Of a stretch of 64,000 nucleotides of DNA, positions 33,895 through 42,707 are shown in pieces. The DNA lies in assembly GCA_005223185.1 (NCBI GenBank), contig NJBN01000011.1:1-64000 (forward strand), read 5' to 3'. Below the pieces are notes generated by a model, which saw only the letters and a list, made by a program, of their open reading frames with translations, did not search any database and was not told where the DNA came from. The stretch is from a candidate division LCP-89 bacterium B3_LCP. GTDB lineage: Bacteria; Electryoneota; B3-LCP. The first letter of the stretch is position 1. Every line of letters starts with the position of its first letter. The position numbers and the translations under genes were made by a program.

Positions 33895-36609
33895 TCAACG
33901 GTTAACGGTACGTTCCTTCCCAAACACAGGCGCCAGGAGCCCCAGCGCAGTCAAGAAACAGGTGCCCACCCCGATGAAGAGCAGTACACCCATGCTGGCC
34001 ATGCCCCGGTGCGTCATGAAGCTTAAAGATCCGAAACCGATCATAGTGGTCAGCGCTGAGAGCATTATGGCTTTACCGGTGCTGGAAAAGATAACCTTCA
34101 CCCGATCTCTGCCTTCGATACGGAAACGATGGATCAGATGTACTCCGTAGTCAATGCCGATGCCCAGGATCAGGGGGATGGCTTCGATGTTCACCACGTT
34201 TAGCTTCTGACCGGTCAGATGCAGCAGTCCCGCCATCCAGAGCGTTCCCGCCACCAGGGGAATGACTGCCATCAGGGTCAGATCGATGCGGCGGAAATCC
34301 AGGAACAACAGCACTAAGATAGTAATGAAAGCCAGGATAGTAGCCCGCTTCCCATCATTACCAATGATTTCGATCATAGCCAGGAACAAGGGCGGCGTTC
34401 CGGTAGCCCGCGGGCTGATGCTGCGTAGTTGCCGGTCGAAAGCTTCCAGGTTATCCATGTTCCAGAGATCCTGTTCCGGAAAGAGCGAAACCAGATAGGT
34501 TTCACCATCGTCACTTAAGTAGCGGCTGGTGATACTTTCCGGAAGCGTCTCCAGCGATATCGGTTCGGGAGCGGTCATGCCAAGTGCCGTTTTCCTGAAG
34601 TAGATAAAATAATCTTCCTGAAAACGGTTCAGGGCATTTAGTGCGGCGGTCGGGTCTTCTTTTAATTTTTCGATGATTCCCTGGATGTAATCAGGGCTGC
34701 CTGCAATTTCGGGATTGGCGGATAACTCATAGGTTTTACCTTCCAATCTATCCTGCCCTGCCTGGAAAGCCATGTCCGACATTTCGACCACGTTCATCCA
34801 CAAGCGGTGCAGTTCATCCAGGATGGCGTCCAGGTCACTTGTTGAGATCTCCGTTGCGGTTGGGTGCTTCTCAAGCTCGGTGCGGATCTCAGCGATGATC
34901 TCCCCCCGTTCCGCCTGATCCTGGTTCGTCGGCAGGTATTCGGTAATGGCATCCACCCAGGCGATATTGGGGAAATCCTTGGCTCTGTGGGCAATGATCC
35001 TCATGCTGTCCAGTGAAGACGAAGTCACCAGTGCGTAATCAGGACTCATATCATACGCCGCCATCAGAGAATCGTACCAGATGACCGACGCCATGTCTTT
35101 CGGTTCAATGTTCAGCATGTCGTAATCGAATGCCAGTTGGAAGGTGTGGTAGGCGAAAAAACCGGTCAGCAGGATCATGACCGCTAAGACAACCACTCGA
35201 CCCCGAGCAAAAGTCTCCGCTACTGCCCCGATGAACCGGAATTCTGGCGGATGATATGTTGTTGATCTGCCTCGTCTTTCCTGTCGCCTCTCGCGTATGA
35301 CCAGGAACGGCGGCAGCAGCATCAGGGCTGCCACCATGCAAATGATCACGCCTCCTCCTGCGATCAAACCGAAATCGTGCATACCGCGCGAGTCGGAGAT
35401 CATGAGGGTTAAAAAAGCGATGCCCGTGGTCAATCCTCCGGTGGTGATACCGGGCCCTGCCTTTAATAACGTTTGTTCCGCGGATTTAAGGATGTTCATA
35501 CCTTTGCCGCGATTTTCTGCAAATCCGGAGATGATGTGCACCGAAAAATCGATTCCCAACCCTACCAATATGACCGCGAACATAGCTGTCATGATGTTCA
35601 AGGTGCCCACCGTCAGCGTGGCGAAAGCCATCGTCCAGACCACGCCCACGATCAGAACGGCAACGGCAAACAGTGGAGCCACCCACATGCGGAATGAGAC
35701 TATGAATAGCACGAGGATCAGAAAAAGGGCAACGAAGCTTAGATAATTCATATCGCTCTGAACAGCCACCAGTTCATCCCTTGCCAAAGCCAGCATACCG
35801 GTCAGCCCTGTTTCAACGCCCGGATATTTCTGTCCGACGTCCGCCAGGATTGCTTCTATTGAATCACAAGCAATCTTTCCTCTTTCCGCATCCGTAACCG
35901 GAAAAGAAGGCTGAGCCAGCATCATCAGCATGGAGTGATCATAGGAGATAAAGTGGAGATCCCCGATTAACAGCCGGTCTGCAGCCGAAAGAACTCGATC
36001 TCGTGAAACCTCGGTATCTTCCGTGTAGCTTTCCATGGTCTGCAGCCAGTACTTCAGACCGTCTAAATAGTGAATGGCGTTGTCGCTCTTCTCTCGGTTG
36101 GATAGCTTCTCCTCGTCATCGCTGTAGATGTAAGTTCTTTCTAAGTTGTCATTGATGTGGGTCATCAGAGGCAGTAAACTGACGTCGGAGAACATATCTT
36201 TGGAATTCTCCAGATCCTTGGTTTTGGTCAGCATCAGACCGTTTCGACGGAGAAAATCCTCATCTTCCTTGTAAGTTACACGCTTGATCAGCTCTTCCTC
36301 TTCGCCGTTGAAAGATGCTGAAATCTCAGTAATGGATAGCGCTGCTTCTTCGGCGAATGCCTTGATATGCTGTTCGTCTCCTTTCAGGACAATCATGATC
36401 GAGGAGGCTGATTTATATTTTTCCAGCACCCGGTTGAACTCGATGGAGCGGGGATCGTTTTCGGGCATCAAATCCGACCAGCGCATGCTGAGTTCCAGGT
36501 TCTGGCTAATCAGGATTGAGAGAATGGTGACGATGCCCGCTATCCCCAGAATCCACCAGGGATATCGGTAAGCCAGTCTTGCTAAGTTGCGGAGTAGTTT
36601 CTCTCTCAT
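33895..36609 (-). CDS. RND-superfamily exporter with two MMPL domains
   Basis: A 904-residue inner-membrane protein. There is one N-terminal membrane helix, then a periplasmic domain of about 200 residues, a block of five to six helices (about 280-450), a second periplasmic domain and a last block of helices. MMPL signatures are TAMFAVILVGLGIDFSVHII in the first block and VNIEAIPLILGIGIDYGVHL in the second, each with the GIDxxVH motif. This is the hydrophobe/amphiphile efflux-3 type, often for lipids or hopanoids. With the LolA-like protein and the barrel it forms a likely lipid or lipoprotein transport system under TetR control. The barrel gene ends 12 bases upstream of its start, in the same operon. 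Confidence 0.9.
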   Translation of the reverse strand: MREKLLRNLARLAYRYPWWILGIAGIVTILSILISQNLELSMRWSDLMPENDPRSIEFNRVLEKYKSASSIMIVLKGDEQHIKAFAEEAALSITEISASFNGEEEELIKRVTYKEDEDFLRRNGLMLTKTKDLENSKDMFSDVSLLPLMTHINDNLERTYIYSDDEEKLSNREKSDNAIHYLDGLKYWLQTMESYTEDTEVSRDRVLSAADRLLIGDLHFISYDHSMLMMLAQPSFPVTDAERGKIACDSIEAILADVGQKYPGVETGLTGMLALARDELVAVQSDMNYLSFVALFLILVLFIVSFRMWVAPLFAVAVLIVGVVWTMAFATLTVGTLNIMTAMFAVILVGLGIDFSVHIISGFAENRGKGMNILKSAEQTLLKAGPGITTGGLTTGIAFLTLMISDSRGMHDFGLIAGGGVIICMVAALMLLPPFLVIRERRQERRGRSTTYHPPEFRFIGAVAETFARGRVVVLAVMILLTGFFAYHTFQLAFDYDMLNIEPKDMASVIWYDSLMAAYDMSPDYALVTSSSLDSMRIIAHRAKDFPNIAWVDAITEYLPTNQDQAERGEIIAEIRTELEKHPTATEISTSDLDAILDELHRLWMNVVEMSDMAFQAGQDRLEGKTYELSANPEIAGSPDYIQGIIEKLKEDPTAALNALNRFQEDYFIYFRKTALGMTAPEPISLETLPESITSRYLSDDGETYLVSLFPEQDLWNMDNLEAFDRQLRSISPRATGTPPLFLAMIEIIGNDGKRATILAFITILVLLFLDFRRIDLTLMAVIPLVAGTLWMAGLLHLTGQKLNVVNIEAIPLILGIGIDYGVHLIHRFRIEGRDRVKVIFSSTGKAIMLSALTTMIGFGSLSFMTHRGMASMGVLLFIGVGTCFLTALGLLAPVFGKERTVNR

Positions 36610-36621
36610 GTTGATATTCCT

Positions 36622-37788
36622 TTAAAAATAAACCCGTAAGCGGATCTGACCTCCGTTACCCAAATCCTTTGAATACATCGTGCCTTCGTTACCCATGTAG
36701 AGGTTACCAAAAACGGTTAGTTCCACGTCTTGGAACAGGCTGTAATTCAGTTGTGGCACCAGGGCAACGCTCTCGTCATTAATGCAGCCGATGATAGAAC
36801 TACTAATATGGATCAGGTCAGTGATGGGGTATTGGATAAAAACGTAAGCTTGTGATTGACCGATGGTCCTAGTTAGCCCGGAGAAATAAGACATCCAGTC
36901 GTTCAAGGTGTAGTCATCGGAAGAGGAAGATGCCTCGCTGTGATAGTAGATTTCACCCAGTATGTACAACTCATTTCTTAACGTGTAATCTAAGCCAGCT
37001 GTCATTTCCCAGAAATCTTCTGTAAGTTGCATGTGGTTATACGCACCTTCAATCCATACTCCCAATCCCATTAGCTGCCCGACGAGGTCGCCACCGACCA
37101 AAATACGCTCCTCTTCACGATATCCCAGGACTGGATAGAAGGTCTGTTTCCAAGGGGTTGTCGTTCCGCAAAACGAGAAGTCGAAGCGCCCCAGTCGAGC
37201 TTTCAGCCTCAACAGTGCCGTCGGTACATTCCAGTTATCACCAGGCGCATAGATCACCATCATGCTGACGTTACGATTTAATGGTACGTCAAACCTTACT
37301 GCATTGTGTCCCGGTTGTTCATAGGTCGGATCAAGAACGTCCTTGCGATTGAAGATGTCCGTGGGATTCCAGGCGTAGCCGGTACCGTAGGATATCTGCT
37401 GTATCCCAACGGTGACATCGGCATACTGGAATGACATTCTCAGATAAACATTATCCAGCTCGATGCTGTCCTTGTAGGCAAATTCGTAGTACTGTTCATG
37501 AGGTTGAGCTATTGCCGTAATCTCGGGAGAAAGATAATCCAGGAGATTGTAAGCAGTTGTCCCGTAGTAATTGTAAAAATTTACATTCGCTCCAAATTTG
37601 ACCTTCTTACCGGGTTTCACTTCAATGTCAAGGCGTAGTTTATTCGAATTTAGAAGAGCCCAGTCATCGGACTTATGCGAATAAAAAGTCATCAACTGCG
37701 GTTCAAAGTAACCGAAGAAATCGGGTTCTTTGCAGTTTCCCAGCGCAACAAGTACTAAGATCAGGGATAGAAAGATCATATTTCTCAT
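36622..37788 (-). CDS. Outer-membrane beta-barrel protein of the exporter operon
   Basis: A 388-residue protein with an N-terminal signal (LILVLVALGNCKE). The rest alternates aromatic and polar residues in about 16 beta strands, and it ends in a strand with a final Phe (GGQIRLRVYF), the usual signal for barrel assembly. It has no recognisable enzyme domain. The Cys near the signal could be a lipobox, but the C-terminal Phe strand argues for an integral barrel. Its ATG overlaps the stop of the LolA-like gene by 4 bases, so the two are coupled. Confidence 0.75.
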   Translation of the reverse strand: MRNMIFLSLILVLVALGNCKEPDFFGYFEPQLMTFYSHKSDDWALLNSNKLRLDIEVKPGKKVKFGANVNFYNYYGTTAYNLLDYLSPEITAIAQPHEQYYEFAYKDSIELDNVYLRMSFQYADVTVGIQQISYGTGYAWNPTDIFNRKDVLDPTYEQPGHNAVRFDVPLNRNVSMMVIYAPGDNWNVPTALLRLKARLGRFDFSFCGTTTPWKQTFYPVLGYREEERILVGGDLVGQLMGLGVWIEGAYNHMQLTEDFWEMTAGLDYTLRNELYILGEIYYHSEASSSSDDYTLNDWMSYFSGLTRTIGQSQAYVFIQYPITDLIHISSSIIGCINDESVALVPQLNYSLFQDVELTVFGNLYMGNEGTMYSKDLGNGGQIRLRVYF

Positions 37789-38546
37789 TCTCGCAACCCC
37801 CTTTCGGTGAACAGGTTGTCGTCCAGATCGACTTCGTAGTTGACAGAATTGATCTCCATCATAGTCTGTGAATTGTCGAGAGTGTTGGTCATGACCATTC
37901 TCTTAGGCGTGGGGATACCTTGAATGACTTCGACATCACTCATGGTTAGATACTTCAGCTTCAATTCCGCATCTTTCAGGTCGTAATAATCCAGCATTAG
38001 CGGCACAAAGTTGGACTTATCCACCCACATAATCAACCGCGAATATCCAGCGTCGCTGTTCTCTTTGCGGGTCAGTTCGACCACGTAACAATCAATGCCT
38101 TCAACCTTCTCATCTTCCAGCCGTTCTGCGGCATAATCCATCACGAAGGCGTTTCCTGAACCCATGTCCTCGTAGGAAAAATCCGATCCCTCCATCTTCT
38201 GGCGCTTGGCGTGCTCCGCCAACTTCCGCACCCGCTTGGTCTTGTGGAAATACGCCCAGATGTCGTCGGAATAATTCAGCATCAAAGTGCCGTTGCCCCG
38301 CAACTTCGACGGTTTCAGGTAGCGCATCAGGTTCTTCTCACCGTGGTTCTTGCTGTAGGATTGATAGACGAATTCCCGCAACTCTCCCGATGAGGTCTCT
38401 ATGATCATGGTCATCTCCGCCTGCATCTGCTGCGGGTTCATGATCTCATCGACTCTTTCTATAATCTGATCCCCCGTCAGTTCCTGTGCCAGGGTGGGGG
38501 ATAACGCCCACAGGGTGAAAAAAATGATTGCTGTTTTTTGTCTCAT
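37785..38546 (-). CDS. LolA-like outer-membrane lipoprotein-sorting protein
   Basis: About 253 residues. The ATG at 38546, preceded by GGAG at 7 bases, is chosen over one 4 codons upstream because it opens the signal peptide directly (IIFFTLWALSPTLA). Residues 25-250 match the LolA-like family found beside RND/MMPL exporters, with GDQIIERVDEIMNP, MRYLKPSKLRGNGTLML, and a GSDFSYEDMGSG loop. Such proteins may hand a lipid or lipoprotein across the periplasm. It lies between TetR and the barrel in one operon. Confidence 0.88.
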   Translation of the reverse strand: MRQKTAIIFFTLWALSPTLAQELTGDQIIERVDEIMNPQQMQAEMTMIIETSSGELREFVYQSYSKNHGEKNLMRYLKPSKLRGNGTLMLNYSDDIWAYFHKTKRVRKLAEHAKRQKMEGSDFSYEDMGSGNAFVMDYAAERLEDEKVEGIDCYVVELTRKENSDAGYSRLIMWVDKSNFVPLMLDYYDLKDAELKLKYLTMSDVEVIQGIPTPKRMVMTNTLDNSQTMMEINSVNYEVDLDDNLFTERGLRE

Positions 38547-38561
38547 GATTAACTCCAAAGA

Positions 38562-39152
38562 TTAAGGCTCTTTCGTCCCGCAGTATTTATCAATAATGGT
38601 TTGCTTTACGTTTTCTATAGGGTAATCTTTCCCCACTATCCAGTAGTGCAGCAGTGCGCCGTCCAGAATTGCAGCCAGGATTCTCGCTTCAGCCTGGGGG
38701 TTGCTGTATCCAAGCTGGCTGAAAAGATCTTCGAATAGATTGAGTGTATTCTGGAGGAAATCGCTGAAGATGCGCTGCACATCACCGGGCAGGTCTGGCT
38801 GCATGAGTACGCTGAAGTAAAGCGACCAGAACTTTATGTCCCGTTCAGCGATTTGAAAAGTCATCTCGACCATTGTGGTGATCCTGTCCCGGGGATCATC
38901 GACCTGCAATACATCACCCAGTAGTGATTCGATGATGGACATGCCCTGGCGGACGATAGCTTCCAGCAGCTCTACCTTGCTCTGGAAGTAATTATACATC
39001 AATCCCGTGGAAACACCTGCCTGGTTGGCGATCATACTGACCGAGGTGCCGTGATAACCCCGGTGAGTAAACAGTTCCAGAGCCGCTTCCATAATTGTCT
39101 GGCGGCTTTGAGCTCGTATCTGATCGAATTGTTCCTTGCTTTTAGGTGACAT
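38562..39152 (-). CDS. TetR-family transcriptional regulator of the exporter operon
   Basis: About 196 residues. The start chosen is the ATG at 39152 with GAGG 4-5 bases upstream, because an earlier ATG lies inside the operator. The N-terminal HTH is MEAALELFTHRGYHGTSVSM IANQAGVSTGLMYNYFQSK in two adjoining helices groups; GVSTGLMYNYF is the recognition helix region. The C-terminal part is an all-helical ligand domain with no clear family. A perfect 18-bp palindrome at the promoter is the likely operator. It is the first gene of the exporter operon, so it should repress itself and the three genes that follow until its ligand binds. Confidence 0.9.
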   Translation of the reverse strand: MSPKSKEQFDQIRAQSRQTIMEAALELFTHRGYHGTSVSMIANQAGVSTGLMYNYFQSKVELLEAIVRQGMSIIESLLGDVLQVDDPRDRITTMVEMTFQIAERDIKFWSLYFSVLMQPDLPGDVQRIFSDFLQNTLNLFEDLFSQLGYSNPQAEARILAAILDGALLHYWIVGKDYPIENVKQTIIDKYCGTKEP

Positions 39153-39169
39153 AGTCCTCATATTTTTAT

Positions 39170-39187
39170 TGAATGAACGTTCATTCA
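39170..39187. promoter_or_regulatory. TetR operator palindrome
   Basis: Perfect 18-bp palindrome TGAATGAACGTTCATTCA. It begins directly downstream of the -10 box and lies before the chosen TetR start codon, so bound regulator would block transcription initiation. Confidence 0.75.
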
Positions 39188-39188
39188 T

Positions 39189-39217
39189 AAAATAAGCACA
39201 AAAATCCCCCTTATCAA
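39189..39217 (-). promoter_or_regulatory. Promoter of the TetR/exporter operon
   Basis: Minus-strand -35 TTGATA (39212-39217), 17-base spacer, -10 TATTTT (39189-39194). The operator palindrome begins one base beyond the -10 box. Confidence 0.55.
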
Positions 39218-39356
39218 CTCTTTTTTTATTTTTTTTGTAAATTTTCGGGGGGAATATGTGTTGTGTAGTTGAGAGCAGGGGAATTGAAAAAAACAGCAGT
39301 GCTCAGCGGGGAAGTGTCAATCTGGGTTATGTATCTTGGAGGTGTAATAACCTTTA

Positions 39357-41738
39357 CTACGCAGCAATACGCCATATTACATAGTCGCACTCTTGTTTAA
39401 TAAGTTCATCGTTACTCAATGATGCAAGATCTGGATCAACAAGATACCGTCCCGTTACCTCAAGGTACAGATTAAACAGGCTGCTAGGGCAATATTGTTT
39501 TAGATATTCGTGTGCTGTGCGGATAATTCCTTCGAATTCAGAAAGTCTTCCCTCGCCGTAAATGTGCATTCTGAGGATATTATTTATCGGTGTCTGATCG
39601 TCACCTAAGCACTCGGCTGCTTCCGCAAACTCATTCGCCTGCAATTTTGCCACGGCAAGAGCAGATCTATAATATTTCTTATCAGATGGAAATGGAGATG
39701 AGTTTAAACCGAAATCAAAATGTTCCGAAGCCTCCTGCACTTTTCCCGTTTTCAAGAGGATCATCCCGCGTATGTGATGTGCGATCCATTCACTTTTTGT
39801 CTGCGGTTCTTTCACCGGCAAGGAAACTTCGGCTTCGTGATAACGCCCCATCAGAACAAGAAGAGCCGATCTTGCATTAGGTGCAACTTTATTTGTGGGG
39901 AATTGAATGATCGTTTCGTCATAAAACTTTAGCGCCTCTTCATGCATACCCATCTCCTTCAATACACCCGCACGACCTGTGTATGAATAAGCATCAGGTG
40001 GTAAGTCCCTAATGGTAGTATCGTATGCTATCAGCGCCTCCTCCAGCTTACCCATCTCCTTCAATACCTCTGCACGACCGCTATGTGAAACTACATTAGG
40101 CGGGAAGTCACTGATAGCGGTATCATATGCTTTCAGCGCCTCCTCCAGCTTACCCATCTCCTTAAACACTTCCGCACGACCGTTATGAGAATATACGTTA
40201 AGCGGGAAGTCACGGATGGCAGTATCGTATGCTCTCAGTGCTTCCTCCAGCCTGCCCATCTCTTTCAATATACTGGCTCGACCTGTGTGTGAAACTACAT
40301 CAGGCTGGAAATCACGGATGGCAGTATCGTATGCTTTCAGTGCCTCCTCCAGCCTACCCATCTCCTTCAACACTTCCGCACGACCGCTGTGTGAAACGAT
40401 GTCAGGCGGGAAGTCACGGATAGTAGTATCGTATGCTTTCAGCGCCTCCTCCAGCTTACCCATCTCCTTTAATACCTCCGCACGACCGTTGTGAGAAACT
40501 ACGTCTGGTAGGAGATCACAGATGGCAGCATCATATGCTTTCAGCGCCTCCTCCAGCTTACCCATCTCCTTCAATACCTCTGCACGACCGCTATGTGAAA
40601 CTACGTTAGGCGGGAAGTCACGGATGGCAGTATCGTATGCTTTCAACGCTTCATCGTTTCTCTTTAGACAGAAAAAAGCATCGCCTAATTGTATATGTGT
40701 TCTGACGTCAGATGGTGCTATTCTATTTGCCCACTGCGCAAGTTCCAGTTGAAATGAATGGTTTTTAATTTCCTTGGCATATTGGGCGAGATCGCAGAGT
40801 GATTTGGCTATCTGTTCCTGAGTGCTTGTTTTCTCACCTTCAGTAACAAGCTGCTGAGTGAATCTTCGGGCTTTGACTATCTCACCTTTTTGCATGGCGG
40901 ATTTAATAAAATCCTTTGTCTTAATAACGTCGGCAAGTGCTTCGTCAGCCTTCTTTGGCTTGACTTTACGTCCCCGTTTCTCCTTCGGCGGTTTTTGACG
41001 TTCCGGTTCCTCTTCAATCATTTGTGAGAAGTCCTGCTCTGAGTCAACAGGCTTCAAGGATGCAGTCCATGCCGAGAGGATTTTACCAGCATTGGGTTCT
41101 CTACCGAATTTTTTATGGAAGTCGAATTCGACAAGGCTGAATTTCTTTGCATCCTTTGCTGTCAAAACAAAATCTCTGAAGATCCCCTCTTCAACGATTC
41201 TATGGAATAACTCGCTCTTTACATCTTCATCATCATCAAACAAATCCGGGCTCAGGTTATCCCATTCCTGTCGGTATAAGTCAATTTCGATCTGATTTTT
41301 AGATAACTCGTCAAGGAGGCGGATTACAGGTTCGGCTTGCGCGCCGCATTTATAAGCTATTTCAAGGTTTGTATCATCTGGAAACGGTGCAGAGAACATG
41401 CGATTTGAAAGAAATTCGAAGACCTGTTTATCAGATAATAATTCGGTCAGGCATTCAGCAGCCTCTCTTTTGGTTTCAATATCGTCTTCGTCATCGATAA
41501 GAATCAGCATCAACTGCAATGCGCGGTCCTTGCGCCATTCCAGTTCCAATGTTTCTAGCGCTTTCTTGCGTTTGACTGACTTCAATAATTTCACGTCAGA
41601 AGCACCGTTGAATACGTAAGGAATAGAGGTTTTCGGCAGCGATCTCTCCTGATCCGGAGAGTCTATGTCAACAACAAATGCTCCGGTTGTCTCAACAAAT
41701 ATAGCGATTCCCGCCTGTCCTGAAATTAGTGCATTCAT
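39357..41738 (-). CDS. Tetratricopeptide repeat protein with near-identical repeats; partner of the zinc-ribbon protein
   Basis: A 793-residue cytosolic protein. The first 230 residues form an unrecognised alpha-helical domain. A basic linker follows (RQKPPKEKRGRKVKPKK, about 248-264). Two diverged TPR-like helix pairs come next, then about eight TPR units of 34 residues built on EALKAYDTAIRDFPP, VVSHSGRAEVLKEMGKL. Seven of the units are nearly identical, also at DNA level (39945-40655). The C-terminal 130 residues hold diverged TPRs and end with a short helical cap. TPR arrays bind protein partners; here the obvious one is the zinc-ribbon protein whose stop overlaps this start by 4 bases (ATGA). 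No enzymatic motif is seen. Confidence 0.8.
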   Translation of the reverse strand: MNALISGQAGIAIFVETTGAFVVDIDSPDQERSLPKTSIPYVFNGASDVKLLKSVKRKKALETLELEWRKDRALQLMLILIDDEDDIETKREAAECLTELLSDKQVFEFLSNRMFSAPFPDDTNLEIAYKCGAQAEPVIRLLDELSKNQIEIDLYRQEWDNLSPDLFDDDEDVKSELFHRIVEEGIFRDFVLTAKDAKKFSLVEFDFHKKFGREPNAGKILSAWTASLKPVDSEQDFSQMIEEEPERQKPPKEKRGRKVKPKKADEALADVIKTKDFIKSAMQKGEIVKARRFTQQLVTEGEKTSTQEQIAKSLCDLAQYAKEIKNHSFQLELAQWANRIAPSDVRTHIQLGDAFFCLKRNDEALKAYDTAIRDFPPNVVSHSGRAEVLKEMGKLEEALKAYDAAICDLLPDVVSHNGRAEVLKEMGKLEEALKAYDTTIRDFPPDIVSHSGRAEVLKEMGRLEEALKAYDTAIRDFQPDVVSHTGRASILKEMGRLEEALRAYDTAIRDFPLNVYSHNGRAEVFKEMGKLEEALKAYDTAISDFPPNVVSHSGRAEVLKEMGKLEEALIAYDTTIRDLPPDAYSYTGRAGVLKEMGMHEEALKFYDETIIQFPTNKVAPNARSALLVLMGRYHEAEVSLPVKEPQTKSEWIAHHIRGMILLKTGKVQEASEHFDFGLNSSPFPSDKKYYRSALAVAKLQANEFAEAAECLGDDQTPINNILRMHIYGEGRLSEFEGIIRTAHEYLKQYCPSSLFNLYLEVTGRYLVDPDLASLSNDELIKQECDYVIWRIAA
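39945..40655. repeat. 102-bp tandem DNA repeats encoding TPR units
   Basis: About seven consecutive copies of a 102-base unit with short differences, each holding a TCCTCCAGC (or near) block and a TACCCATCTCCTT-like block on the plus strand. The unit codes for one 34-residue TPR. The high identity suggests recent expansion or homogenisation. Confidence 0.8.
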
Positions 41739-42583
41739 GAGATTTCTGAAAAAATAACACCTATTTCCGCAAGGTTTTTTCGTACTCTTTTCAATATGAC
41801 GCGATCTGCTGAGCGTCTCGATTTGCTCCTCGTAGTAACCTGTTCTATAGTTCTACGATTCAACTGACCATAAATGTGTGCTTCAATAAACTCATCGTCC
41901 TTCCCTGTCTGTCCCTGTTTAATTAGAATACCAGGATAATCTGAAGGAGTCGTCCCTGGTTCAATTTTTGAGGATAGTTTGGCCTGAGCTAATTTACTCC
42001 TTGTTTCCCATGTTGCCTTATATCCATTAGGAAATTTGGTTCCTGCAATGACTTTATGTTTCAGGCAAAAAATCAGGGAATTTTCTTCGAAGAAAGAAGT
42101 ACGCTTGCGAATTGTTTCTTCTCTGAGAGTGATATGGTAGTCGCCATAGTATTCAACACCGACATTGTCTATGGTTAAGGCTGCAAAATTTATCTTTCTA
42201 TGGTAATGTGTGAATAGGAGACTATCAACAGATTCTCTGCCCAGATCAAATTCATTGTCCTCTGGAATTCTGGCACCTGAATCTCTCTGATAGTAAAAGG
42301 ATATATACTGCAGTTTATCATTTGCTACCAAAGCAGAAAGTACACCAATATTTAGCGCTAACACAACTTTGGAATCTTCGATTGCCGTGCCAAAGTCGTC
42401 AAGTTCTCGCTTACAGCCACGGACATCTACGGAGACGTATGCATCTCTAATACGTATATCCAGAGCGTCGCGTTCCTCTTTAGTCTGTGCAGCACGAACG
42501 TTGGGAAATCCCACATCTTCATTGCAAGTAGGGCAATTCCGTACATGTTGCGGTATAAAGTTATGGCAATTTGAGCATTCCAT
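41735..42583 (-). CDS. Zinc-ribbon protein with a possible ADP-ribosyltransferase-like core
   Basis: A 282-residue protein. Residues 3-20 form a zinc ribbon with C3-x2-C6 and C17-x2-C20. The following 240 residues are not a domain I can name with certainty. The middle reads VEYYGDYHITLREETIRK-RTSFFEENS (143-169), and the end has EFIEAHIYGQLN (231-242). The order 'YG-x-hydrophobic-L-x...-R-x-o-F-x-x-x-(D/N)S ... E-A-x-I-x-G' resembles, from memory, DUF3626-like and other mono-ADP-ribosyltransferase domains, but catalytic residues cannot be fixed. The last 30 residues are very basic. It is translationally coupled to the TPR protein at 39357. Possible roles are a toxin, a defence effector or a regulator; none is shown by the sequence. 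Confidence 0.6.
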   Translation of the reverse strand: MECSNCHNFIPQHVRNCPTCNEDVGFPNVRAAQTKEERDALDIRIRDAYVSVDVRGCKRELDDFGTAIEDSKVVLALNIGVLSALVANDKLQYISFYYQRDSGARIPEDNEFDLGRESVDSLLFTHYHRKINFAALTIDNVGVEYYGDYHITLREETIRKRTSFFEENSLIFCLKHKVIAGTKFPNGYKATWETRSKLAQAKLSSKIEPGTTPSDYPGILIKQGQTGKDDEFIEAHIYGQLNRRTIEQVTTRSKSRRSADRVILKRVRKNLAEIGVIFSEIS

Positions 42584-42707
42584 AAATACGCAAAGAGTTC
42601 ATCATTAGCATTTCTAAACTTAAAACATAAGAAAAAATTTAAGGTTATCCAATTTATTCTTTTATTTTCTCGGATGGGGAGTCAATAATGAATTTATCTT
42701 GTGATTA

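Noticed and set aside
39945-40655. Regular repeats that could suggest a CRISPR array
   Set aside because: The repeats are 102 bases, contiguous, and code for TPR units in one long frame; there are no spacers or cas genes.
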